Shown: positions 47,625-56,317, numbered from the stretch's first letter. The stretch is DNA of 64,000 nt from Actinobacteria bacterium OV320 (GCA_001298545.1 LJCX01000028.1:186001-250000); one strand, 5' to 3'. The notes: generated by a model not told the origin, from the sequence alone. Made by a program: numbers and translations.

Positions 47625-48179
47625 TCAGAGGGTCGGGAAGAGCAGCGCGAAGAACAGCCACAGCAGTACGGCCCAGAAGACCGCCGCCGCCAGCGACACG
47701 AGCAGGGAACTGCGCCACTTCAGCACCAGGAAAGGGAAGAGCGCCAGGGCCGCCCAGTGACCGGCCACGTCGATCGACATACGGGCGGCCTCGGCGAGGG
47801 TTCCCGCCCGCCCGGTGGCGATACGCCGCAGCAGCCGCTGGGAGACGAACCCGTACAGGCCGAAGACGATCGGGAAGAACCACACCGGGGTGATCGTGAC
47901 CAGCTCGGACTCCGAGAACTCGTCGAACATGACCATGTAGATGAGCGCGGCACCCATGAGGCCGCCGATCAGCGCGATCACGTAGAGAGCGGTCAGAGCG
48001 GCCGGATCAGCCGCACCGGTCGGCACCGGGACGGGCGAGGCGTACGGCACGTCGGGCGGCGGGACCCGGACCACCTGGTGGCAGTGCGGGCAGCGGACGT
48101 CCTGGCCTGCGCGGTCGGCCGGAGCCGAGATCAAGTGCCCGCACGAGGCGTGGAATTCCATCTGCTGAACCGGGTTCAT
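47625..48179 (-). CDS. Zinc-ribbon membrane protein
   Basis: A 184-aa protein. The N-terminus has a zinc ribbon (HASCGHLISAPADRAGQDVRCPHCHQVVRV, Cys13 plus CPHC), then four hydrophobic helices (~63-85, ~95-115, ~138-153, ~158-182). ATG 48179 has GGGAGGGG upstream. There is no known function; such ribbons often bind nucleic acid or protein. It lies between the LRR gene and the first two-component system, same strand. Confidence 0.78.
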   Translation of the reverse strand: MNPVQQMEFHASCGHLISAPADRAGQDVRCPHCHQVVRVPPPDVPYASPVPVPTGAADPAALTALYVIALIGGLMGAALIYMVMFDEFSESELVTITPVWFFPIVFGLYGFVSQRLLRRIATGRAGTLAEAARMSIDVAGHWAALALFPFLVLKWRSSLLVSLAAAVFWAVLLWLFFALLFPTL

Positions 48180-48310
48180 GCCCTGCCCCTCCCTGTTCCG
48201 AGCCGGTGCCGCTCACCGCTGGTCGCGCGACGGCCGCCCGCCTCGGGTCCGTTCAGAGAGAGGGACGTGGCCGGAGAGCTGCCGGTTTCCGCTTTCGGCC
48301 GCGGGTGGGA

Positions 48311-48976
48311 TCAGCCCGGGGTCACCAGTCGGGCCTCGTAGGCGAAGACCGCCGCCTGGGTGCGGTCTCTCAGGCCCAGCTTGACCAGGATCCTGCTCAC
48401 GTGGGTCTTGATGGTCGACTCCGCGACCACCAGCCGGCCGGCTATCTCCAGATTCGACAGGCCCTGGGCGATGAGGACCAGCACCTCCGTCTCCCGTTCG
48501 GTCAGGTCGCCGTAGGCCGCCTGCGCGGTCGGCGACAGTCGCGGGGTGTCGGACAGTTTGGAGAACTCCGTGATCAGACGCCGGGTGACGGACGGGGCCA
48601 GGAGCGCCTCGCCGGCCGCCACCACCCGCACCCCGTCCGCCAGTTGGCGGGCCGACGCGTCCTTCAGCAGGAAGCCCGAGGCGCCCGCGCGCAGCGCCTG
48701 GTAGACGTACTCGTCCAGGTCGAAGGTCGTCAGTACCAGGACCTTCGCCGAGTCGTCCGCCGCCACGATCTCCCGCGTCGCCTCGATGCCGTTCAGCTCC
48801 GGCATACGGATGTCCATCAGGACCACGTCGGGCGCGAGCTCGCGAACGCGGTCGATCGCCTCCCGGCCGTTGACCGCCTCGCCCACGACCTCGATGTCCG
48901 GCATCGCGTTCAGCAGGACCGAGAAGCCCTCGCGCACCATCATCTGGTCGTCGGCGATCAGTACTCGGATCGTCAT
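48311..48976 (-). CDS. NarL/LuxR-type response regulator (system 1)
   Basis: A 221-aa regulator. The receiver domain has acidic ADDQ, phospho-Asp in VVLMDIRMPELNG near 54, Thr in LVLTTFDLDEYV and Lys in GFLLKDAS. The C-terminal LuxR helix-turn-helix is LTERETEVLVLIAQGLSNLEIAGRLVVAESTIKTHVSRILVKLGLRDR. Its ATG overlaps the kinase stop (ATGA). It is strongly similar to the regulator at 50436-51113, so the two arose by duplication. Confidence 0.95.
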   Translation of the reverse strand: MTIRVLIADDQMMVREGFSVLLNAMPDIEVVGEAVNGREAIDRVRELAPDVVLMDIRMPELNGIEATREIVAADDSAKVLVLTTFDLDEYVYQALRAGASGFLLKDASARQLADGVRVVAAGEALLAPSVTRRLITEFSKLSDTPRLSPTAQAAYGDLTERETEVLVLIAQGLSNLEIAGRLVVAESTIKTHVSRILVKLGLRDRTQAAVFAYEARLVTPG

Positions 48977-50334
48977 GTTCCACTCTCGCTCGCAGCGGGC
49001 ACCGGCAGGAACACCGTCACCTCGTAGCCGCCCGTCGGGGTCGGCTCCGCCGTCATCTCGCCGTTCAGCATGCCGACTCTCTCCCGCATTCCGGTGATGC
49101 CGTGACCGGCCCCGGGTGAGGGCTTGACCAGGGACGGGTTAGGCGGTGCGCCGTTGACTATCCGCAGCCCCAGGCCGCCCAGCACATAGCCGATCTCCAC
49201 GCGGGCGCCCGCCCCGGGGGCATGGCGCAGGGTGTTGCTCAGCGCCTCCTGGACTATCCGGTACGCCGACAGCTCCACGCCCTGCGGCAGCTCGCGCACC
49301 GCGCCGGTGACCGTCTTCTCCACGTCCAGGCCCGTCTCCCGCACGTTGGCGAGCAGCCCGTCCAGTTCGGCGAGCGTGGGCTGCGGGGCGTCGGGGACCT
49401 CGTAGTCCTCGGCGCGGACCACGCCCAGGACCCGGCGCAGCTCCGTGAGAGCCGCCACCGCGTTCTCCCGGATGGTGGCGAAGGCCTTCTCCAGCTCCGG
49501 CGGCGGGTTCTCCACCCGGTAGGGGGCGGCCTCGGCCTGGATGGCGACCACCGACATGTGGTGGGCGACCACGTCGTGCAGCTCGCGGGCGATCGTGGTG
49601 CGCTCCTCCAGCAGGGTGCGGCGGGAGCGCTCGTGCGCGGTCACCGTCTGCTGAGCCGTGACCTTCTCCTCGGCCTGCCGGCGGATGTGCCACACGGTGA
49701 CGGCGAGCAGGATGATCGCCGAGAAGACCAGCATGGGGGCGGTGTTCGTGTAGTAGTAGTCCCCGCCGAAGACGGTCTCGGCGACGAAGCCGTAGGCCGC
49801 CGTCAGCATCCACATCCATGCCGCCGTGCGCGGGCGGGTGCGTATCGCCACGACCGTCAGCACGATCAGGTGGGCGGCGAAGCTGCCCGGCAGCCAGGGC
49901 CAATCGCTGTACGTGGTGCCGATGATCGCGACGACGGTGGCCCCCGCGAGCGACAGCCAGAACGCGCCGACCGGCCGCACCAGCGTCAGCAGCACCGGGG
50001 CCAGGGCGAGCAGGCCGATCAGGAGACCGAGGCCGCTGCCCTGGGCGTCCGTCCAGGCGATCAGCATCGCCAGGGCGCCGGCGGCCCCGACCACCGCGTG
50101 CCGGGACCAGGCGACGTACTCCCGCCTGCGACCCTTCAGGCGGCCAAGGGCGCGGCCGGTGGGCTCCTTGCGGGGCAGCGGGCGGTAGGCGAAGGCGTCG
50201 TGGAAGAGGTCCTCCCGCAGGCCGCGCAAGGCGTCCACGGCCGCCCGGAACTCCGGACTGCGCGGCCGGTAGGCCTCGTAGGAGTCGTCCGGGTCGTCCG
50301 GGCGCGTGGTGTGCGTCTGCGTCGTCTCTGTCAC
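48973..50334 (-). CDS. NarL-type sensor histidine kinase (system 1)
   Basis: A 453-aa kinase. The N-terminal ~75 residues are polar; about six membrane helices follow (~77-225) with no large outside loop, so it probably senses in the membrane. HisKA_3 has the phospho-His in ERTTIARELHDVVAHHMSVVAIQ; HATPase_c includes AYRIVQEALSNTLRHAPG and GAGHGITGMRER. GTG 50334 is leaderless: TACCGT (50342-50347, minus strand) ends 7 nt upstream. Operon with regulator 1. Confidence 0.94.
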   Translation of the reverse strand: MTETTQTHTTRPDDPDDSYEAYRPRSPEFRAAVDALRGLREDLFHDAFAYRPLPRKEPTGRALGRLKGRRREYVAWSRHAVVGAAGALAMLIAWTDAQGSGLGLLIGLLALAPVLLTLVRPVGAFWLSLAGATVVAIIGTTYSDWPWLPGSFAAHLIVLTVVAIRTRPRTAAWMWMLTAAYGFVAETVFGGDYYYTNTAPMLVFSAIILLAVTVWHIRRQAEEKVTAQQTVTAHERSRRTLLEERTTIARELHDVVAHHMSVVAIQAEAAPYRVENPPPELEKAFATIRENAVAALTELRRVLGVVRAEDYEVPDAPQPTLAELDGLLANVRETGLDVEKTVTGAVRELPQGVELSAYRIVQEALSNTLRHAPGAGARVEIGYVLGGLGLRIVNGAPPNPSLVKPSPGAGHGITGMRERVGMLNGEMTAEPTPTGGYEVTVFLPVPAASESGT

Positions 50335-50341
50335 GTTGAGA

Positions 50342-50347
50342 ACGGTA
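50342..50347 (-). promoter_or_regulatory. -10 box of two-component operon 1
   Basis: Minus-strand TACCGT with 7 nt to GTG 50334 gives a leaderless mRNA. The conserved CTCTCARGTACTACGGG element begins about 30 bp further upstream. Confidence 0.5.
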
Positions 50348-50377
50348 GGCGGAGGAGGGGGTCCCGGTCGTCACCAG

Positions 50378-50416
50378 TGAGAGGGGTTCGTGCGGATCCC
50401 TCTCAAGTACTACGGG
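50378..50416. promoter_or_regulatory. Conserved element, copy A (operon 1)
   Basis: TGAGAGGG (50378-50385), 12 nt and CCCTCTCA form an inverted repeat, and CTCTCAAGTACTACGGG (50400-50416) overlaps its right arm. It lies 44-82 bp upstream of the TSS of operon 1. The same 17-mer occurs once more at 55000-55016 with one change. Confidence 0.65.
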
Positions 50417-50435
50417 TCCGACGCGGAGCCGTCGC

Positions 50436-51113
50436 TCAGTACCCCGACGGTCTCACCAGCCCCGACTCGTACGCGAACACCGCCGCCTGGGTGCGGTCCC
50501 GCAGGCCCAGTTTCACCAGGATGCGACCCACGTGCGTCTTCACGGTCTGCTCGGCCACGAAGAGGTGGTCGGCGATCTCCGCGTTGGACAGGCCCTGCGC
50601 GATCAGGGTGAGCACCTCCGTCTCGCGCTCGGTGAGATCGCCGACCCGCTCCTTCAGCGGGGCTCTGGGCCTGCCGTCGAGACGGGAGAACTCGGCGATC
50701 AGCTTGCGGGTGATGACGGGCGCGAGCAGGGCGTCGCCGGCCGCCACCACCCGGACCGCCTCGGCGAGCCGGTCCGCGGAGGCGTCTTTCAGCAGGAAGC
50801 CGGACGCCCCGGCCCGCAGCGCGTCGTACACGTACTCGTCGAGGTCGAAGGTGGTGAGGACCAGCACCTTGATGTGCGGGTGCGCGAGGGTGATCCGCTG
50901 CGTGGCCTCGATGCCGCCGAGCTCGGGCATGCGAATGTCCATCAGGACGACGTCCGGGGCGAGTTCGTCGACCTTGGCGACGGCGTCCAGGCCGTGCACC
51001 GCCTGCCCGACCACCTCGATGCCCGGGTGGGCGTTGAGCAGCACGGTGAAGCCCTGCCGGACCATCTCCTGGTCGTCGGCGATCAGTACGCGGATGGTGC
51101 CGCCGGTCGTCAT
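50436..51113 (-). CDS. NarL/LuxR-type response regulator (system 2)
   Basis: A 225-aa regulator, paralogue of the one at 48311-48976. It has ADDQEMV, phospho-Asp in VVLMDIRMPELGG, TTFDLDEYV, LLKDAS, and the LuxR helix-turn-helix LTERETEVLTLIAQGLSNAEIADHLFVAEQTVKTHVGRIL. The recognition helix differs from the paralogue mainly at V/E-AEQ versus AES, so the two might bind related DNA. ATG 51113 overlaps the kinase stop (ATGA). Confidence 0.95.
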   Translation of the reverse strand: MTTGGTIRVLIADDQEMVRQGFTVLLNAHPGIEVVGQAVHGLDAVAKVDELAPDVVLMDIRMPELGGIEATQRITLAHPHIKVLVLTTFDLDEYVYDALRAGASGFLLKDASADRLAEAVRVVAAGDALLAPVITRKLIAEFSRLDGRPRAPLKERVGDLTERETEVLTLIAQGLSNAEIADHLFVAEQTVKTHVGRILVKLGLRDRTQAAVFAYESGLVRPSGY

Positions 51114-52582
51114 GGGGTTCCTTCTCCTGTCGGGGGCGGACCGCCCGCGTCGTACACAGCGTCCACGTCGTCCTTGTCGTCCATGTCGTCCGGGAAGACG
51201 AGTTCGAGGCCCTCGGGGGTGGCGGGATCCGCGGAGTCTTCTCCGGAGCGGGAGGCGGGGCGGGCGTCCGAGTCGTCGCGGGGCGTCGCCGCGCCGTCCC
51301 GCGGGAGGAACGCCGACACCGCGAAACCGCCGTGCAGGGTCGGACGGGCGCTGACATGGCCGCCCAGCATCACCGCCCGCTCCCGCATCCCGAGCAGACC
51401 GTGCCCCGCTCCCGGGGAGGACGGTACGGGGGCGCACGGGCGGGAGTTGACGACCTCCAGGTACAGGCCATGGCCATGGTGGGTGACCTCCACCCGCACC
51501 TGGGAACCCGGCGCGTGCCGCAGGGCGTTGCTGAGCGCCTCCTGGACTATCCGGTACGCCGACAACTGCACCCCCGGCGGATACACGGGGGCCTCGCCCT
51601 CGACGGTGGCGACCACGTCCAGTCCCGCGGCGCGGGTGTTCTCCATGAGGGCGTCGAGACGGTCGAGGGTGGGCTGCGGGGTGTCCGGGGCGGCTCCGGT
51701 GCCGGCCGCGCCGAGTCCGTAGGGGTCCTCGGGGTTCTCCGAGCGCAGCACGCCGAGCACCCGGCGCAGTTCGGCGAGCGCCTCCAGGGCGTTCTTCCGG
51801 ATGCCGACGAGGTTCTCCTTCAGTTCCTCGGACGGGTTCTCCACCAGGTGCGGGGCGACCTGGGCCTGGATGGAGATCACCGACATGTGGTGGGCGACCA
51901 CGTCGTGCAGTTCGCGCGCGATCCGGTTGCGCTCCTCCAGCACGGTGCGACGGGCGCGTTCCTCGGCGGTGATGCCGGTCTGCTCGACAAGCTGCTTACG
52001 GGCCTCGCGCCGACCGCGCAGAGAGCTGCCGACGAGTACGACGGCGGCGAACACGATCACCGCCACGGGGCCGGTCGGCCCGTAGTTGGCGGCGCCGATG
52101 AGTCCTTCCATGACGTAGGTGACGAGCGCCGTCAGGCCCAGCGCCGCGACGGAGGCTCGGGTGGGCACGCGCAGCGAGAGCAGGAGCAGCACCATGGCGT
52201 GTGCGATCAGGCCCGCTCCGCCCCAGGGCCATGAGGCGTGGGGCTCGGCCTGGCCCGAGAGCAGTTGGGAGCGGGTGCCCATGGCCACGACCACCGTGAC
52301 CGTCATCGACAGCCACCACGCCGGAACCGGCCGCCACAGTGCCAGGGCCACCGCCCCGCCCTGCGCCGCCGCGCACAGCAAACCGTAGTTCGTGCCCTGG
52401 TGGTATTCGTCGGCGATCTGATCCACTCCGCCCAGCGTGACGCCGACGGCGACCAGGATCACATGCACGTGCGGCAGCCGGCGCAGCCACACGAACGACG
52501 GCAGCGGTGCCGCCCGGGTCGTCCACAGGTCGTCACGCAGGACCCGCAACCTCCCGGTCAGCCACTCACCCATACCGTTCAT
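51110..52582 (-). CDS. NarL-type sensor histidine kinase (system 2)
   Basis: A 490-aa kinase with about six membrane helices (~36-195), HisKA_3 His in ERNRIARELHDVVAHHMSVISIQ, and HATPase motifs AYRIVQEALSNALRHAPG and GAGHGLLGMRER. The C-terminal ~60 residues (DDSDARPASRSGEDS...DDKDDVDAVYDAGG) are acidic and disordered and are absent from system 1. ATG 52582 is chosen because TAGGGT (52590-52595, minus) ends 7 nt before it; ATG 52600 is an alternative. It lies 10 bp after the acyltransferase stop, so it may also be read from the upstream operon. Confidence 0.93.
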   Translation of the reverse strand: MNGMGEWLTGRLRVLRDDLWTTRAAPLPSFVWLRRLPHVHVILVAVGVTLGGVDQIADEYHQGTNYGLLCAAAQGGAVALALWRPVPAWWLSMTVTVVVAMGTRSQLLSGQAEPHASWPWGGAGLIAHAMVLLLLSLRVPTRASVAALGLTALVTYVMEGLIGAANYGPTGPVAVIVFAAVVLVGSSLRGRREARKQLVEQTGITAEERARRTVLEERNRIARELHDVVAHHMSVISIQAQVAPHLVENPSEELKENLVGIRKNALEALAELRRVLGVLRSENPEDPYGLGAAGTGAAPDTPQPTLDRLDALMENTRAAGLDVVATVEGEAPVYPPGVQLSAYRIVQEALSNALRHAPGSQVRVEVTHHGHGLYLEVVNSRPCAPVPSSPGAGHGLLGMRERAVMLGGHVSARPTLHGGFAVSAFLPRDGAATPRDDSDARPASRSGEDSADPATPEGLELVFPDDMDDKDDVDAVYDAGGPPPTGEGTP

Positions 52583-52592
52583 CCGCACCACC

Positions 52593-53888
52593 CTAGACAT
52601 GCCATGTCTCCCGCAGACCCGACGGTTTCGGCCGCCCTCCGACGCGCACCACACGTGATCGGCCCTCGCTCTTCCGCCCGCGTCGCCCTCCGCTGTTCTC
52701 ACAGCCGTGGAACGCGGCCCAGCACACCCCCAGCACCAGGGCGAAGACCGGCAGCCACAGCAGCCGGGCCGCCACCCATCCCAGCCCGTCGGGGACCGTG
52801 TGCAGGCCGGGCAGGCGGCCCGCGGACAGGCCCGTCGCGGTGGTCGCCATCATGGCCGTCTGGTGCCAGAGGAACACCGTCATCGCCGAGAGGTTGACCA
52901 GCGCGACCGCCGCCCAGGCCAGGGGCCGGCGCACGGCCCGGCGCAGCCGGTCACGCAGCAGCAGCGCCAGTCCGCACTGGGCGAGACCGAAGGTGACGGC
53001 GGCCAGCGTCGGCGGGTTGAGGTTGGACATCGACGCGCCCGGCACACCCACCATCGACGCGGGGTATCCGGCCCAGCCGACGAGCAGTGCCGTCGCCACC
53101 GCCCCGCCGACCAGCAGCAGTCGGCCCGCGCGGGGCCGCTCCAGCTCACCGCGGGTCCAGGCCGCGCCCACGGTGTACGGCACCAGCCAGCCCGCCACCA
53201 CGTTCACCCAGCCCAGCCACGAGGGGCCGCCCAGGCCGAAGCGCACCAGGTCCACGTGGAGGACGACGGCCAGCGGCCACAGCGGGTTGAGCCGGACGAG
53301 CAGCGGGGTCGCGGCCGTCAGCACGGCGAAGACCAGCAGGAACCAGAGGGGGGACAGCGCCAGTTTGACCACGGTGTGCACGGTGACGAAGGACGCGCCG
53401 CCGAGCAGGAGGCCGACCGCGGCGACCGTCCACATGGCCGTCAAGGCGGCGACCGGGACGAACAGCCGCGCCAGCCGGCTTCTGAGCCATGCGCCGTAGG
53501 TCCCGCCCCGTGCGCGGGCCGAGGCGAGGCCTCGGGTCGCCACATGGCCGCCCACCATGAAGAACACCGCGAGGGTCTGGAACATCCACGACACCGGGGC
53601 CAGCCAGGGCATGGCCCCCAGCGGGCTCGCGGCCCGCAGGGTTCCGCCGTCGGCGACGAGCGCCGTCACCAGCCAGTGGCCGAGGACGACACCGAGGATC
53701 GCCAGTGCCCGCAGGGCGTCCACGGCCCGGTCGCGCCGCGGCGGCGTGGCGGCGTCGATCCGGACGGCGGCCCGCCGGATCCCGGACAGCGCCCGCCCCT
53801 GCGCCCGACGCTCCCGGGCCTCATGCTCCGGTGACTCGCGCACCGGTGACTGACGCACCGGCGACTCACGCTTCCGGGTCTCACGCAC
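52593..53888 (-). CDS. Acyltransferase_3 family membrane protein
   Basis: A 431-aa membrane enzyme that moves acyl groups to sugars or other envelope molecules. After a basic repetitive start (ESPVR units, residues 8-25), the block RDRAVDALRALAILGVVLGHW gives the conserved Arg and His of the family, then about ten helices, including MVGGHVATRG and the FLWHQTAMM near the end. GTG 53888 has GGAGGT 5-6 nt upstream and overlaps the hydrolase stop by 8 bp. It probably modifies the envelope under control of the neighbouring kinase. Confidence 0.88.
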   Translation of the reverse strand: MRETRKRESPVRQSPVRESPEHEARERRAQGRALSGIRRAAVRIDAATPPRRDRAVDALRALAILGVVLGHWLVTALVADGGTLRAASPLGAMPWLAPVSWMFQTLAVFFMVGGHVATRGLASARARGGTYGAWLRSRLARLFVPVAALTAMWTVAAVGLLLGGASFVTVHTVVKLALSPLWFLLVFAVLTAATPLLVRLNPLWPLAVVLHVDLVRFGLGGPSWLGWVNVVAGWLVPYTVGAAWTRGELERPRAGRLLLVGGAVATALLVGWAGYPASMVGVPGASMSNLNPPTLAAVTFGLAQCGLALLLRDRLRRAVRRPLAWAAVALVNLSAMTVFLWHQTAMMATTATGLSAGRLPGLHTVPDGLGWVAARLLWLPVFALVLGVCWAAFHGCENSGGRRGRKSEGRSRVVRVGGRPKPSGLRETWHV

Positions 53889-54891
53889 CGGTGACCTCCG
53901 AGGTCTCGCCGAGGACGATCCGGGCGATGTTGGCCAGGGAGGGCGAACCCGGCCTGAAGTAGTCGCTGTGGCCGCCGGAGCCCGCCGCGAAGACACGGGC
54001 GCCGAACGACGGGGACAGGGGATCGGTGCCGAAGCCGACCGTCGTGCCGAACAGATCGGCGCTGACGTGCGGGACGTCGGCCACCCAGTCGTCGGCGCCC
54101 CGGGCCGCCCAGATCCGCGCGCGGGTGCGCAGTTCGGCCGCCGATGCCGCACCCGTGCCCGGGCTGCCGAGCAGGACGAGATCCGTCACGTCCAGGTGCG
54201 GGGCGGCGCGGCCGCAGACCACCGTGCCGTACGAGTGGCACAGGAGGGTGAACCGGGCACCCGGCGCGGTGACGGAGCGCAGCTCGCGCAGGAACTCCCG
54301 CAGGTCCGGGGCCGCTTCTTCGGCGCGGTCCGGGGTGATCACGGTGGCGCTGACCGTGCCGGGGGTGGTGTAGCCGAGCCAGGCCACCACCGCCGTACGG
54401 GGGCCGGCGCCGGTCTGCCCGGTGAGCCGGTGGTGCAGTGCGGCCGCTCCCGCGCGGAAGCGGCCGAAGGTGTCCAGCGAGGTGTCGGAGCCGGGTACGA
54501 GGACGGCGACACGGTCGGCGTGGGCGAGGTCGCCGAACACCTCGACCGCACGGCCGGAACCTCGGCCGTCGAAGGAGAGCAGATTGCGGGACGGGTCGGC
54601 CAACTCCCGTTCGGCGGCGGCGCGGTGGCGGTCCCCGTGGGCGGCGGCCATCCCGGACGCCAGTGTGGCGTTGGCCCGGTTGGCGGCGTACGTCCTCTCC
54701 AGCGTCGCCGCCGTCGGCGGGGCGAGGGCGGCGGGGTCCGGGGCCGGGATCCGCGGCCGGGCCGCCGCCGCCGTGAGGGGGACGACCACGGCGGCGGTGA
54801 TGAGGACGGCCAACAGGGCACGGAACCAGCGCCGCCCCCCACGTGTTTCCCTCGCACGGCTCCACCGCCCGCGAAAACGAAGCTCCGCCAT
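53881..54891 (-). CDS. Exported DUF1023 alpha/beta-hydrolase
   Basis: A 336-aa hydrolase. A basic start and one hydrophobic segment (~24-46) make a signal anchor. The catalytic Ser is in LLCHSYGTVVCG, within a lipase-like fold (VAVLVPGSDTSLDTFGRF, SPGTGAASAAELRTR); the family is DUF1023/Abhydrolase_8, common in actinomycetes. ATG 54891 has GGAGGGG upstream. It is the first gene of a run hydrolase-acyltransferase-kinase-regulator, so hydrolysis and acyl transfer on envelope lipids may be paired. Confidence 0.88.
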   Translation of the reverse strand: MAELRFRGRWSRARETRGGRRWFRALLAVLITAAVVVPLTAAAARPRIPAPDPAALAPPTAATLERTYAANRANATLASGMAAAHGDRHRAAAERELADPSRNLLSFDGRGSGRAVEVFGDLAHADRVAVLVPGSDTSLDTFGRFRAGAAALHHRLTGQTGAGPRTAVVAWLGYTTPGTVSATVITPDRAEEAAPDLREFLRELRSVTAPGARFTLLCHSYGTVVCGRAAPHLDVTDLVLLGSPGTGAASAAELRTRARIWAARGADDWVADVPHVSADLFGTTVGFGTDPLSPSFGARVFAAGSGGHSDYFRPGSPSLANIARIVLGETSEVTGA

Positions 54892-54976
54892 CCCGCCCCT
54901 CCCCCGCCACAGCGCCCGGCCATCGGGCCTTTCTGGCTTGGAAGTTACGGATCGGCGCTCGTCGTTCGCGTCCCGC

Positions 54977-55016
54977 TGAGGAGCTCTTCTTCGACGTAGC
55001 TCTCAGGTACTACGGG
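54977..55016. promoter_or_regulatory. Conserved element, copy B (hydrolase operon)
   Basis: TGAGGAGC (54977-54984) and GCTCTCA are separated by 14 nt, and CTCTCAGGTACTACGGG (55000-55016) follows, as at copy A. It is 86-125 bp upstream of the hydrolase start. Confidence 0.65.
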
Positions 55017-55095
55017 GACGACCTAGGGGACTTCACCCCGCCGGACCATCCCACCGGACCGCCCCGCCGGACCACCCCGCCGGGCCGGGGCACGG

Positions 55096-55980
55096 CTACC
55101 ACGCCAGCTGCGCGATCTCCTCCGCCACCACCGCGCACGCGTCCGCCGCCGGGTCGATCAGCGGGAAGTGGCCGACGTCCTCCAGGAGGGTCAGCCCCAC
55201 CACCTCACCCGCCTTCGCCGCCGCGTCCGCGTACGCCTCGGCGACCGCCTGCGGGACGACCAGGTCGGTGCGGCCCTGGACGAGGGTCGTCGCGACCCCG
55301 GTCGGCAGCAGCAGCGCGGGGTCGGCGTACGGCCGTCGCTCGCCGAACTGCTCTTCGCCGCCCAGGAGTTGGTGGGCCGCTCCGCCGCACACGTCCAGCT
55401 TCTCGGCGACCGCGAAGTCGGCGATCGGGGCCAGCGCGACGACGCCCCGCAGCGAGGCCGAGCCCCCGGTGCGCCAGGGCGCGTCGGCGGGCAGTACATG
55501 CCGGGACGCCGCCCACAGGGCGAGGTGGCCGCCCGCCGAGTGACCGGTGAGCACCGTACGGCGGGCGTCGGCCTGCGGCACGGCCTCCCGGACCAGGGCG
55601 GGGAGGGCGTCGAGGGCCGCGGCGACATCGTCGAAGGTGTCCGGCCAGCGTCCCGCGATCGGGGATGTCCCCTCCGGGTCGGGGCTCTCGGCGCCCCGCC
55701 GGTACTCCACGTTGGCCACGGCGAAGCCGCGCTGGGCCAGGAAGTCCGCGAAGGGCGTGATGTGCCGCCGGTCGTACGGCGCCCGCCAGGCCCCGCCGTG
55801 CAGCACGACGACGAGCGGGACGGACCCGCCCGGGCCGACCTGCGCACGCGGGACGTAGAAGTCGATCACCTGGTCGGGGTGATCGCCGTACGCCGTGGTG
55901 ACGTCGGGCTCGACGGGCGGATGCGCGAAGGCCGACGCCTCCTCGGCGGCGGCCCGGGCTGCGACAACGTCGTCCGGCAT
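55096..55980 (-). CDS. Probable kynurenine formamidase (alpha/beta-hydrolase)
   Basis: A 294-aa soluble hydrolase. The oxyanion-hole motif HGGAWRAPYDRRH, nucleophile GHSAGGHLALW, Asp in QGRTDLVVP and His in EDVGHFPLIDP form the catalytic set of the BNA7/AFMID-type formamidases. Because the next two genes upstream encode kynureninase and tryptophan dioxygenase, hydrolysis of N-formylkynurenine is the likely reaction; a general esterase is the alternative. It is separated from kynU by 337 bp with a hairpin and repeats, so it probably has its own promoter. Confidence 0.85.
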   Translation of the reverse strand: MPDDVVAARAAAEEASAFAHPPVEPDVTTAYGDHPDQVIDFYVPRAQVGPGGSVPLVVVLHGGAWRAPYDRRHITPFADFLAQRGFAVANVEYRRGAESPDPEGTSPIAGRWPDTFDDVAAALDALPALVREAVPQADARRTVLTGHSAGGHLALWAASRHVLPADAPWRTGGSASLRGVVALAPIADFAVAEKLDVCGGAAHQLLGGEEQFGERRPYADPALLLPTGVATTLVQGRTDLVVPQAVAEAYADAAAKAGEVVGLTLLEDVGHFPLIDPAADACAVVAEEIAQLAW

Positions 55981-56164
55981 GCTCCAACCTCTCAGCGGCG
56001 AAACAGATTTGGCGGACCAGATGAGAATTCGGCCGTTGGCCGGGACGGTATCAGGCCCGTGACGTGCGCGGACACGCGGATGTCACGCTCGGTGAGAGGC
56101 AACCGGTCCAGGTAAACGGTTCTGCTGTTCCGCCGCCCCGGCAGGCCCGCCCGCCGGGAAACCC

Positions 56165-56192
56165 CCTGGGCGTACCCCTAGGTACGCCCAGG
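56165..56192 (-). terminator. Perfect 12-bp stem with 4-nt loop
   Basis: CCTGGGCGTACC pairs with GGTACGCCCAGG around CCTA. It lies downstream of kynU and probably ends the kynA-kynU transcript. Confidence 0.6.
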
Positions 56193-56196
56193 AGAC

Positions 56197-56283
56197 CCGG
56201 CCGGTTCAACCCACCGGACCCACCGGCCGGTTCAACCCACCGGACCCACCGGCCGGTTCAGCCCACCGGGCCCACCGGGCCCA
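56197..56283. repeat. 26-bp tandem repeat, three copies plus partial
   Basis: Copies start at 56197, 56223 and 56249. The first two are identical; the third has two substitutions. A 9-bp partial unit follows. The repeats are intergenic and may be variable between strains. Confidence 0.9.
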
Positions 56284-56317
56284 CCGGCCGGGTCCGTCGC
56301 GCCGGCCGGGCGCCGGG

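Larger units (their letters stand above)
55981..56317. other. Intergenic region with hairpin and 26-bp repeats
   Basis: No gene is supported. It contains a perfect 12-bp hairpin (56165-56192) and three 26-bp tandem units of ccggccggttcaacccaccg plus gaccca (56197-56274) with a shorter partial copy to 56283. Confidence 0.6.
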
